A stretch of 64,000 nucleotides of DNA, taken from assembly GCF_900010755.1 (NCBI RefSeq), contig NZ_CZJT01000085.1:181986-245985 (forward strand), given 5' to 3'. The notes under the pieces were generated by a model. That model was not told the origin of the DNA. It saw only the letters and a list, made by a program, of their open reading frames with translations, and did not search any database. The number at the start of each line of letters is the position of its first letter. Within the stretch, counting starts at the first letter, position 1. Both the position numbers and the translations under genes were made by a program. Origin of the DNA: Paeniglutamicibacter antarcticus (GTDB lineage: Bacteria > Actinomycetota > Actinomycetes > Actinomycetales > Micrococcaceae). Shown here one piece after another: positions 1 to 7,552 of the stretch.

Positions 1-2
1 AG

Positions 3-497
3 CTCGGCGAGGCCCTGGGGTTGGAAGTCAACAACGGCATCGTGGTGGACGCCGGCGCAGTCGCCTCCGATGGGACCACCATCGTCGTCGGTGACGTGGC
101 CAACATGCCCAACCCAGTTCCCGGCGCGCCGACCGGCGAGCGCATCCGCCTCGAATCGGTGAACAACGCCATCGAGCACGCCAAGGTCGCCGCCTATTCG
201 CTCATGGGACGCAGCGAGGAATATGCAGGCATCCCGTGGTTCTGGTCCAACCAGGCTGACATGAAACTGCAGATAGCCGGGCTGTCCACCGGCTTCGATT
301 CCACCCTCATCCGCCGAGACTCCGGCAAGGGGAAGTTCACGGTCCTCTACTACCGCGCCGGGCGCATCATCGCCGCCGACGCAGTGAACGCCCCGCTGGA
401 TTTCATGGCCGTCAAGCAGGCCCTGGCCGCTGGCAAATCCATCGACCCGGTGGCCGCAGCAGACACGGCCACCATGCTCAAGACCCTCATTGCCTAG
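3..497 (+). CDS. NAD(P)/FAD-dependent ferredoxin reductase, C-terminal part
   Basis: The reading frame is already open at the left edge of the window, so the true start lies outside it; the first possible start inside is only a TTG at 21. About 165 residues remain. The segment TTIVVGDVAN matches the second FAD-binding motif of oxygenase-coupled ferredoxin reductases, and PWFWSNQADMKLQIAG matches the start of their C-terminal reductase domain. Such enzymes pass electrons from NAD(P)H via FAD to a ferredoxin serving a Rieske oxygenase or P450. Neither partner is inside the window. An HD-domain gene and an aldehyde dehydrogenase follow on the same strand, suggesting a catabolic operon that begins upstream. 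Confidence 0.85.
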   Translation, partial: LGEALGLEVNNGIVVDAGAVASDGTTIVVGDVANMPNPVPGAPTGERIRLESVNNAIEHAKVAAYSLMGRSEEYAGIPWFWSNQADMKLQIAGLSTGFDSTLIRRDSGKGKFTVLYYRAGRIIAADAVNAPLDFMAVKQALAAGKSIDPVAAADTATMLKTLIA

Positions 498-545
498 CCG
501 CACTCCCCTCTTCCTTCTTCCCTGACACAAGGAGCCGCACGCGCC

Positions 546-1250
546 ATGAACACCTTCACCGACACCGACCCCGGAGCCGCCTTCGCCGCGGCCTACCCGC
601 AACGCCCCATCCCCGCTGCCGGGCCCGTTGACACCAGCCCGATTTGCCTGACCCCGGGCATCGAGGCGGACCTGCTCCCGCTCTGGGCCGCGGTGGTGCC
701 CGAAACCCGGGCCCGCGGCAACGACATCCACCTGCCGATCTCCTTGGCCTTCGCCCGCCGCCTGTGCGACGCCTACCCCGAGGCTAACCGCGAGCTGGTG
801 CTGGTCTCCACCCTGTTGCACGACACCGGATGGGCGCACGTGGATGAAACCAAGATCATCTCAGAGGGTTTCCGCGGGGATTGGCGCAAGGCAGGCATCC
901 GCTTTGAGCACGAACGCCTGGGTTGCGACGTGGCCCGCCGCGTGCTGCCCCCGCTGGGTTACGAGCCAGCATTCATCGAGGCTGTCTGCACCATCATCGA
1001 CGGGCACGATACCCGCCCGGTGGCCTACTCCCTGGAGGATGCGCTGATGCGCGACGCCGACCGGCTCTGGCGTTTTGACCGCGCCGGCATAGCGCTGGCC
1101 GCTGGGTGGTTCTCGCAGAATCCGGCTCACTACACCGACAGGCTGGAAACCGAGATCGTCCCCGAGCTGATCACCGCCGCCGCCGTAGCCATGGCAACCA
1201 CCGACCTGGACCGCTCCCGCGCCCTGCTGCAGACGGCGGTGCTGCGATGA
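546..1250 (+). CDS. HD-domain metal-dependent phosphohydrolase-like protein
   Basis: This 234-residue soluble protein carries the HD-superfamily metal site: His62 (IHLPIS), His92-Asp93 (LLHDTGW), Glu121-His122, His154-Asp155 and Asp170-Asp172. HD proteins hydrolyse phosphate esters or, less often, oxidise substrates at a di-iron centre; the sequence does not show which. It lies 48 bp after the reductase stop, with AAGGAG at about 529-534 as ribosome binding site. Its stop codon overlaps the aldehyde dehydrogenase start as ATGA, so the two are translationally coupled. The substrate is unknown. Confidence 0.8.
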   Translation: MNTFTDTDPGAAFAAAYPQRPIPAAGPVDTSPICLTPGIEADLLPLWAAVVPETRARGNDIHLPISLAFARRLCDAYPEANRELVLVSTLLHDTGWAHVDETKIISEGFRGDWRKAGIRFEHERLGCDVARRVLPPLGYEPAFIEAVCTIIDGHDTRPVAYSLEDALMRDADRLWRFDRAGIALAAGWFSQNPAHYTDRLETEIVPELITAAAVAMATTDLDRSRALLQTAVLR

Positions 1251-2749
1251 GCACGCAACAGCAGCTCGGTGCCGCGGCCGCTCGCGAGGCGCTCGCCCTT
1301 CCCTACCGCCACGTTGGCAACCACTTCATCGACGGCGGCTGGGTTGCCTCCACCGGCGGAGCCCGCAACGACGTCACCGATCCGGCCACCGGGTTGGCCT
1401 GGGGTTCGGTAGCCGACGGCACCACCGAGGACCTCGAGAAGGCCGTGCACGCGGCACGGGCTGCCTTCGACACCGGGCCATGGCCCCGGCTGGCTCCTTC
1501 CGAACGCGCAGCCGTGCTGCTGCGCATAGCCGAGCAGGTCGAGGCCCGCGCCACCGAACTGTCACTGACCAACACGCTGGAAAACGGTTCACCGGTCTCC
1601 GAGACCAAGGGTGCGGCAGCCAACGCCGCATCCATCTTCCGCTACTTTGCCTCGCTGGCCCCGCTGCTGGAATCCGAGGACGTCCGCCCCTTCCCCAACG
1701 GCGCCGGCGAATCCCTGGTGCGCCGGGACCCTGTGGGTGTGTGCGGGTTGATTGCCCCGTGGAACTTCCCGGTCAACCTGATGGTCATCAAGCTGGCTCC
1801 CGCCTTGCTGGCCGGGTGCACCGTGGTGATGAAGCCGGCCTCCCCCACTCCCTTGTCATTCAGGATCATCATGGACGCGCTGGCCGCCGCCGGTGTTCCG
1901 GTAGGTGTCGCCAACCTGGTCACAGGGTCCGGTCGCCTGGGCGATGCGCTGGTCAAGCACCCGCTGGTCAACAAGGTGGCCTTTACCGGTTCCACGCCGG
2001 TGGGACGCAAGATCGCTGCTGCCTGCGGGGAACTGCTGCGTCCGGTGACCCTCGAATTGGGAGGCAAGTCCAGCGCGTTGGTGCTTCCGGATGCGGACCT
2101 GGATTCCATGGGGAGCAACCTGATTCGTTCCTGCATGCGCAACACCGGGCAGACCTGCTACATTTCCACGCGTATCCTGGCCCCGGCACAGCGCTACGAC
2201 GAGGTCGTGGACCTGGTGACAAGCACGATTGCCGCAGCGCCCCAGGGTGACCCGCTGGATCCCGCCACGGTCTTTGGCCCCTCGGCCACTGCCAGCCAGT
2301 ACCGGACGGTGCTCGAGTACATCGAGTCGGGCCGGGCCGAGGGTGCCCGTGCCACCACCGGCGGGCACAAGGCCCAGCTGGGCGGTGACCTGGACGCCGG
2401 CTACTTCATTGCCCCGACGGTGTTTGCGGATGTGCTGCCAGGGATGCGGATTTCCCGGGAGGAAATCTTCGGACCCGTGGTGTCGATCCTGCGCTACGAC
2501 GGGATCGATGAGGGCATCGCGTTGGCCAACAACACCGAGTTTGGCTTGGGCGGCTTGGTCTTCGGTGCCGACATTGATGCCGCGCAGGCAGCGGCCGAGC
2601 GCATGGACACCGGAAGCGTTGGCATCAATTTCTTTGCTTCAAACCATGCTGCACCCTTCGGCGGGCGGAATGACTCCGGGTTGGGCACCGAATACGGCCC
2701 CGAGGGCTTGGCCGCGTACCTGAGCTACAAGTCGATCCACCGCCGCTGA
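1247..2749 (+). CDS. NAD(P)+-dependent aldehyde dehydrogenase
   Basis: The protein has 500 residues, the usual length of the family. It oxidises an aldehyde to the acid with NAD(P)+. Visible active-site elements are PWNFP (Asn173), the general base in LELGGKS (Glu270) and the nucleophile in GQTC (Cys304); FTGST near 247 is the cofactor loop. An open frame extends upstream to 1106, but the ATG at 1247 overlaps the HD gene stop (ATGA) and starts the normal N-terminus, so it is chosen. Context with a ferredoxin reductase points to oxidation of a terpenoid or aromatic aldehyde, but the substrate cannot be read from sequence. Confidence 0.9.
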   Translation: MSTQQQLGAAAAREALALPYRHVGNHFIDGGWVASTGGARNDVTDPATGLAWGSVADGTTEDLEKAVHAARAAFDTGPWPRLAPSERAAVLLRIAEQVEARATELSLTNTLENGSPVSETKGAAANAASIFRYFASLAPLLESEDVRPFPNGAGESLVRRDPVGVCGLIAPWNFPVNLMVIKLAPALLAGCTVVMKPASPTPLSFRIIMDALAAAGVPVGVANLVTGSGRLGDALVKHPLVNKVAFTGSTPVGRKIAAACGELLRPVTLELGGKSSALVLPDADLDSMGSNLIRSCMRNTGQTCYISTRILAPAQRYDEVVDLVTSTIAAAPQGDPLDPATVFGPSATASQYRTVLEYIESGRAEGARATTGGHKAQLGGDLDAGYFIAPTVFADVLPGMRISREEIFGPVVSILRYDGIDEGIALANNTEFGLGGLVFGADIDAAQAAAERMDTGSVGINFFASNHAAPFGGRNDSGLGTEYGPEGLAAYLSYKSIHRR

Positions 2750-2767
2750 TGCCGAAACCCGGGAGTT

Positions 2768-2798
2768 GCCGGTCATTTGGAGAAGCCACCTGACCGGC
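2768..2798. other. Inverted repeat after aldehyde dehydrogenase gene
   Basis: GCCGGTCA (2768-2775) and TGACCGGC (2791-2798) form a perfect 8-bp stem with a 15-base loop between the convergent dehydrogenase and GNAT genes. There is no T-run, so its role as a terminator is uncertain. Confidence 0.35.
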
Positions 2799-2836
2799 GG
2801 CTCGAAGTTAATTGGAGACCGCCAACTTCCAGCGGA

Positions 2837-3349
2837 TTACGGAAGAAAACTGGTACGGATCCATTTCATGGGAATCATCAGGTGCAGGGGATTGCCCGGC
2901 AGCTCAAAACACTCAGCCAATTTTTCGTAGAAGGACTTGGCGACCGTATCCCTTGCATGAATCAGCATCGCTTGCGCTGCCACCGATTCACTCAAGACCG
3001 CCGAGCGTTCCAAAGCATCCTTGAACAATCCTGCACCGAGTCCCAACCCTTGATGTTGCTGCGAAACCGCCAACCGTGCCAGCAAGATGCAAGGTATCAG
3101 CCTTGGGTCCGACGGTTTACCAAACTTTGCCGGTGCCTCGGTTTTTTCCACCGTCGAGACAACAATTGAGTAATAGCCAATGACCGATTGTCCATCAGTT
3201 ACAACGTAAGTGACGGCTCGATTCGCACGTTGGTTTTCAAGGGCGAAGCGCTGGAACCAGGTATCTAGTTCTGGGGCTCCGCTTGAAAATGAGGTCCGAT
3301 CGTCGTCCCCTTTAAGCCGTCGGGGAACCTGAAATCCAGCTCGATCCAC
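2837..3349 (-). CDS. GNAT-family toxin of a TacT-like toxin-antitoxin pair
   Basis: This 170-residue acetyltransferase resembles TacT-type toxins, which acetylate the amino group of charged aminoacyl-tRNAs and block translation. The N-terminal 'FSSGAPELDTWFQ' block, the acetyl-CoA loop QHQGLGLGAGLF (about 108-119) and the Tyr in SFYEKL near the C-terminus fit this family. It begins at a GTG three bases after the stop of a DUF1778-type antitoxin gene, the standard antitoxin-toxin order. Toxicity is inferred from family and partner. No stop or frameshift is visible. Confidence 0.85.
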   Translation of the reverse strand: MDRAGFQVPRRLKGDDDRTSFSSGAPELDTWFQRFALENQRANRAVTYVVTDGQSVIGYYSIVVSTVEKTEAPAKFGKPSDPRLIPCILLARLAVSQQHQGLGLGAGLFKDALERSAVLSESVAAQAMLIHARDTVAKSFYEKLAECFELPGNPLHLMIPMKWIRTSFLP

Positions 3350-3352
3350 GGT

Positions 3353-3631
3353 CTATGCCTTGAATGGACTTGGGCGCTTGGCAAGGCTTGCCAACTTTGA
3401 ATTCGAGGGCAACTCCTGATCGAGCAACCGCTCAAATTCCAAGAATTGCGCTTCGCTAAGGACAAATCGGCTGCGGTCTGCCATGACCCGGTCAGCTTCA
3501 ATTATTGCTGCTTCCAAGACAAAGTCAGTGACCGACCTATGGGTCGATTCGGCCGCACGTCGAATGGCCTCTTCTTGGCTTGCAGTCGCCCGTAAATTGA
3601 TCCTCTGTGTCTTCTGGGGCCTTGTTTCCAT
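3353..3631 (-). CDS. DUF1778 (TacA-like) ribbon-helix-helix antitoxin
   Basis: A 92-residue protein with an N-terminal ribbon-helix-helix segment (RINLRATASQEEAIRRAAES, about residues 11-30) and a C-terminal tail rich in charged and aromatic residues that would wrap the toxin. DUF1778 proteins neutralise GNAT toxins and repress their shared operon. The gene begins with ATG at 3631, 36 bp from a direct repeat of TTGTAC that may be part of the operator, and ends three bases before the toxin start. Confidence 0.87.
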   Translation of the reverse strand: METRPQKTQRINLRATASQEEAIRRAAESTHRSVTDFVLEAAIIEADRVMADRSRFVLSEAQFLEFERLLDQELPSNSKLASLAKRPSPFKA

Positions 3632-4087
3632 GGCATACCACCTCTCTTGTACTCACATTGTACGTACGAATCCAACCCGAAATCCATGGATCGAAAGAAC
3701 GGCTTTCAAAACTCGATGCACGTGGCGCCAAGCCCTCACCGGCCACCCCAACGGCTTGGCGCACGATGACGGAAAACCTTTGCGCATCGCGTTCCCACCC
3801 AGCTCCATGGTGTTGCATATAACTTCCATAGCTTCGCGTCCTAGAGTCGTTGTTACCTCTTGAAGGTGCGAGTGATGCGAGCACCGGCTAGGAAAGTCCT
3901 CTCCCCCGAGTCTTTCCCGGCCGGTGCTCAAACCTTTAACCGGGGGTCCGCAGCCTGGGCCAACACCTCGTAAGAACAAATTCCCCGCTGGTAATCAACG
4001 ATTTCGGTCCAGTCAGCTTGCCTGTGCCCTTCCGCGGCGGGTGCCTCGCATCACCCTCGGATTCCAAGTGGCGCTTCATCTCGAATG
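3632..4087. other. Intergenic region with two long inverted repeats
   Basis: No convincing gene. It holds the toxin-antitoxin promoter region (TTGTAC at about 3648 and 3659, GTACGTAC nearby), a 10-bp inverted repeat (GCGCCAAGCC/GGCTTGGCGC around 3724-3761) and a further 10-bp perfect stem at 3879-3929 (GAGCACCGGC/GCCGGTGCTC). The last could be a terminator or a small structured RNA; no T-run follows. Confidence 0.5.
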
Positions 4088-4114
4088 CTAAAGTAAAGTG
4101 TCACTTTACTTTAG
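4088..4114. promoter_or_regulatory. TetR operator, 27-bp perfect palindrome
   Basis: Half-site CTAAAGTAAAGTG, a central T, then its exact complement form a 27-bp perfect palindrome. It ends just at the Shine-Dalgarno AGGAG of the TetR gene. Its position supports autorepression and argues that translation starts after it, not within it. Confidence 0.85.
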
Positions 4115-4124
4115 GAGCTGCGAC

Positions 4125-4718
4125 TTGAGCGAGGGAATTTGGCACGTCAGCACGCGTCCCAGAAGCCAGAAAACCCACCAACTGGTCCTTGACGCCACCA
4201 ATGAACTGTTGCGCGAGGCGGGCTTTGCGGGTGTCACCATCGAGCGACTCGCCAACCGGTCCGGCGTCAGCACCGCAACCATCTACAAGCATTGGCCCAG
4301 CAAGAATGCGATTGTTGCCGAGGCTTTTGGGCGCACCGCCACCGAAGCCCTGCAAATCCCCGACGGCTCAGATCCCCTGGAGGACCTGGTTGATTGCGCC
4401 GTCTCTTCACTGACTTTCCACAGCACCGGAGGCGGACGGGTGTTTTTCCAGCTCTTGGCAGCTTGTTCCATGGAACCCAGCGGTGCCGCCTACTTCCAGG
4501 AGTACTACCTGGGCCCCCGCCGCGAAACCATGCTCCCGCTGTTCACACGAGCCATCGAAGCTGGAGTAATCGCGGAGGACCTCGATATCAACGTTGCCAT
4601 GGACGTGGTTTTCGGCGCCGCGGTCTTCCGCCTCATGCGCGATTCCTCCGCATTGGACGAAGCAACCATTCGCAAAACCATCGAGCTCTCCATCAGCGGA
4701 CTGCTCACCAACAAATGA
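4125..4718 (+). CDS. TetR-family transcriptional repressor
   Basis: About 197 residues. An N-terminal helix-turn-helix is clear (AGFAGVTIERLANRSGVSTA followed by TIYKHWPSKN), with a variable ligand-binding C-terminal domain. An open frame begins at 4098, but that would lie inside the 27-bp operator; TTG at 4125 has AGGAG at 4113-4117 with seven bases of spacing and is preferred. The gene overlaps the following MFS gene by ATGA. The arrangement predicts a drug- or metabolite-responsive repressor of its own gene and the pump; the inducer is unknown. Confidence 0.88.
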   Translation: MSEGIWHVSTRPRSQKTHQLVLDATNELLREAGFAGVTIERLANRSGVSTATIYKHWPSKNAIVAEAFGRTATEALQIPDGSDPLEDLVDCAVSSLTFHSTGGGRVFFQLLAACSMEPSGAAYFQEYYLGPRRETMLPLFTRAIEAGVIAEDLDINVAMDVVFGAAVFRLMRDSSALDEATIRKTIELSISGLLTNK

Positions 4719-4729
4719 AAGGCCGACCC

Positions 4730-6157
4730 GTGGCGCAGCACGACAGCGCAACCGAAACCAACAACCGACCCCAGGCAGCGCCGGCTTACACCGCGGATCG
4801 CCGCGGGTTCATCATTGCCGCGGTGGGACTCGCACTCCTGGCAGCCCATTCGGGAGTCCCCTCCCCGCTCTTTCCGCTCTATGCCGAACAGTGGGGGCTG
4901 ACTCCGCTGATGATCAGCAGCGTCTTTGCCGCGTACATCCTGGGCCTGGTCATCACCCTGCTGACCACCGGCGCTCTATCGGACCACATCGGCAGGCGGC
5001 CCGTGGCTGTCGTTGCCCTGCTGTGCGCCGCGGCATCGATGTTTGTCATGGCCATGGCTGACGGTTTCAGCCACCTTGTCATAGCCCGCATCCTGCAGGG
5101 CGTGGCTTCGGGGCTCGGCTTCGGGACCCTGGGTGCGGCTCTGCTGGACTACTCCCCCGCGTGGAAACATGCCAAGGTGGCCATGATCAACGGCGCACTG
5201 CCTCCGGCATCCCTGGGCCTCGGCGCAGTTCTCAGCGGAGTCCTGGTCCAGTACTTCCCTAGGCCGTTCCAGACACCCTACTTGGTGATCCTCATTCCAC
5301 TGCTGCTTGCCTGCCTGGCCGCCTGCGCGCTCAAGGAGAAGCACCCGCGCCGCCCCGGCGCCTTGCGCTCACTGGTGCCTTCCCTCATGATTCCGCAAGA
5401 GGTGCGTGAACGATTCTTCGTGGCGGTCGGTGCCCTGTGCGCAAGCTGGGCCTTAGTCGGCCTCTATCTCGGCATTGGACCCACTGTCAGCAAGACACTA
5501 TTGCACATCCAGTCCCCCGCAATGGGTGCGTTGGCGATCTTCGCGCTGACGGGAACCGGAGCACTGACGGGCCTGCTGACCTTCAGGATCGCTGCCGAAA
5601 AGGTCATGGCGGCCGGAGCCGTGGCACTCGTCCTGGGCGTTGGCGCCATTGCCGCCGCTGTGGCCTTGGAAAGCGCATGGCTGTTCTTTGTCGCCAGCGT
5701 CATCGGCGGCGTCGGGTTCGGTGCCGGATTCCAGGGTGGCTTGCGCTCTGTGTTTGAGCTGCTTCCACCCAGGCAACGCGGCGGCACGCTGTCCTCTGTC
5801 TATCTCGTGAGCTACATGGCCTTCGGTGTTCCGACGCTGGTGGCCGGCCTGATGATTCCGGGCTCCGGACTGCAGAACGTCGTCTTCGGCTACTCCATCC
5901 TGGTGGTCCTCTTGGCGATCGCGGCCATCCTATTGCTGCTGCGCACGCGGTCCAAGCGCCGCCGCGAAACCCGCGCGGCCTTGGTCGGCCATCGCCTAAG
6001 GCACTGGACACCAAATCCATGGCCCATTCGACGGAAATTTCGCCATGCATGGGCACCGAAGCTAACTCCCACGCACGACAGCAGGCAAGTGCGGGGCGCG
6101 GGGAGCAGAACCAGTGTGCGGGCATGCCCACCCGCCCATAGGTTAGAATTTAGTTGA
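4730..6157 (+). CDS. MFS efflux transporter (12-TM type)
   Basis: A major facilitator protein of about 475 residues with the MFS motif A DHIGRRPVAV between helices 2 and 3 and about 12 hydrophobic segments. Two starts are possible: ATG at 4715, overlapping the TetR stop, or GTG at 4730 with AAAGG seven bases upstream; the latter has the better ribosome binding site. It is probably a proton-driven exporter controlled by the preceding TetR protein. After the last helix, a basic tail of about 70 residues has no family resemblance and runs to 6157; a late frameshift that lengthened the protein is possible. Confidence 0.85.
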   Translation: MAQHDSATETNNRPQAAPAYTADRRGFIIAAVGLALLAAHSGVPSPLFPLYAEQWGLTPLMISSVFAAYILGLVITLLTTGALSDHIGRRPVAVVALLCAAASMFVMAMADGFSHLVIARILQGVASGLGFGTLGAALLDYSPAWKHAKVAMINGALPPASLGLGAVLSGVLVQYFPRPFQTPYLVILIPLLLACLAACALKEKHPRRPGALRSLVPSLMIPQEVRERFFVAVGALCASWALVGLYLGIGPTVSKTLLHIQSPAMGALAIFALTGTGALTGLLTFRIAAEKVMAAGAVALVLGVGAIAAAVALESAWLFFVASVIGGVGFGAGFQGGLRSVFELLPPRQRGGTLSSVYLVSYMAFGVPTLVAGLMIPGSGLQNVVFGYSILVVLLAIAAILLLLRTRSKRRRETRAALVGHRLRHWTPNPWPIRRKFRHAWAPKLTPTHDSRQVRGAGSRTSVRACPPAHRLEFS

Positions 6158-6167
6158 AGTATCAACT
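6152..6167. promoter_or_regulatory. Inverted repeat before the VOC lipoprotein gene
   Basis: AGTTGA-AGTA-TCAACT lies 35 bp before the VOC lipoprotein start. The TTGA half-sites resemble the palindrome ahead of the MarR gene at 9392, so it is a candidate MarR operator. Confidence 0.45.
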
Positions 6168-6201
6168 TTAATTCTTGCCGATTCCGACGGGAACCCTCAT
6201 C

Positions 6202-7191
6202 ATGGACAACATCTCAGCGCGCAGTGCCAACCGTATTCGACCCACGCGGTGGGCAATCACCGCGATCCTCGCTGCCCTTGCCTTCGTGCTCGCAGCCTGC
6301 GGCACAAACACCGCAGCCGGCAACGGCCCCTCACCCAGCGCCCTGGGTCCAGGCTTGCGGATGGGGCCGGTCGAATTGGTGACGGCGGATCTTCAGGGAC
6401 TTCACCGCTTCTACACCGAGGGGGTTGGCCTGAGCACCATTAGCAGCGACGAGGATGACGTGGTCCTGGGCATCGAGGGCACCGCGCTTTTCCGCCTGAT
6501 CGCCACCGGTTCCCCCGATGCCGCGCAGGATGACTTCACCCAGGCCGGGCTCTACCACTCAGCATTCCTGTTCCCGGATGCGACCGAGCTGGCTTCTTCC
6601 GTGCTGCGCACAGCGACCCTCGCACCGGATTTGTTCCAGGGCTCAAGTGACCACAAGGTCAGCCATGCATTCTACTTCTCCGACCCCGAGGGAAACGGTG
6701 TCGAGCTCTATGCCGATACCCCTGAAAACACGTGGGAATGGAACGACGGACTGGTGACCATGGGGTCGGCAGCACTTGACCCGAACGCCTACATCGCGAC
6801 GCACCTGGGAAACCGAACCCCGGATGCCCTCGCCAAAAACGTGTCCATGGGACACGTCCACCTGCGCGGCGGCGACCTGCAGCAAGCCGAGGACTTCTAC
6901 GGGGACGGCCTAGGATTCGCCGTGACCGCCCGCTCGCAGGGTGCCATCTTCCTGGCGGCCAATGGCTACCACCACCATCTGGCCGTCAACACCTGGTCCT
7001 CGGCGGGAGCCGGCAAACGCCCCGACACCCTTGGCCTGCGCACCGTCGCCATCCACGTGGCCGACGACGCCCAACTGGATGCCATCGCCGACCGTTTGAC
7101 TGCACAGAAGATCCCGCACGAACTCGGCAAAGGCACCCTGAGGACCCAGGATCCGTGGGGTACCGGGATCACGGTGCGCGTCGCAAACTGA
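6202..7191 (+). CDS. Lipoprotein with two VOC (glyoxalase/extradiol dioxygenase) domains
   Basis: About 329 residues from ATG 6202 (GACGGGA upstream); an open frame begins at 6175. Residues about 18-32 form a hydrophobic signal ending in the lipobox LAAC, so the mature protein should be lipid-anchored outside the membrane. Two VOC repeats follow: one around residues 50-175 (GPVELVTADLQGLHRFYTEG ... FSDPEGNGVELYAD) and one around 215-329 (MGHVHLRGGDLQQAEDFYGD). The paired layout resembles CatE/MhqO-type ring-cleaving proteins, which are normally cytoplasmic. Glu in GNGVELYAD and His in MGHVHLR may be metal ligands. The substrate is unknown; a quinone or catechol is plausible. Confidence 0.82.
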   Translation: MDNISARSANRIRPTRWAITAILAALAFVLAACGTNTAAGNGPSPSALGPGLRMGPVELVTADLQGLHRFYTEGVGLSTISSDEDDVVLGIEGTALFRLIATGSPDAAQDDFTQAGLYHSAFLFPDATELASSVLRTATLAPDLFQGSSDHKVSHAFYFSDPEGNGVELYADTPENTWEWNDGLVTMGSAALDPNAYIATHLGNRTPDALAKNVSMGHVHLRGGDLQQAEDFYGDGLGFAVTARSQGAIFLAANGYHHHLAVNTWSSAGAGKRPDTLGLRTVAIHVADDAQLDAIADRLTAQKIPHELGKGTLRTQDPWGTGITVRVAN

Positions 7192-7297
7192 CCTCGCACA
7201 CAGCAACGGAGCGTCGCGGGCCCACCAGAGAGGACTCTGAACGTAGAGAGCGGGCAACCGGCAGTCAGTCGGTTTCCAAACCCGGCGTGGAGAGTCC

Positions 7298-7490
7298 AGC
7301 TGGACCCGGCTATCGGCGGCCCGGGCGGCCATTCTCGATTTGGCCGGAGACATCCAGGCCACCGCGGCAGCACTCCATGTTCACCGCACGACCTTGTATC
7401 AACGGCTGACCAGGATCGAGCAGCTATCGGGGTTGGACATGAGCACCGGGAACGTCAGGTTGACACTTCATCTCGGCGTGCTCCCAACGG
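7298..7490 (+). pseudogene. PucR-family regulator, C-terminal helix-turn-helix remnant
   Basis: The frame reading ...ILDLAGDIQATAAALHVHRT, then TLYQRLTRIEQLSGLDMSTG and NVRLTLHLGV is the C-terminal DNA-binding segment of PucR/CdaR-type regulators. Nothing before it resembles the rest of that family, and after about 7490 the frame runs antisense into an MFS gene, so this is an orphaned 3' fragment without a start. The bases 7192-7297 hold nothing recognisable. Confidence 0.75.
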
Positions 7491-7552
7491 ACTCGCTTGC
7501 CCGGCGACCCTCCGAAACCCGGAGCCGTGGCTACGTTTCTCAACGGAAGTGG

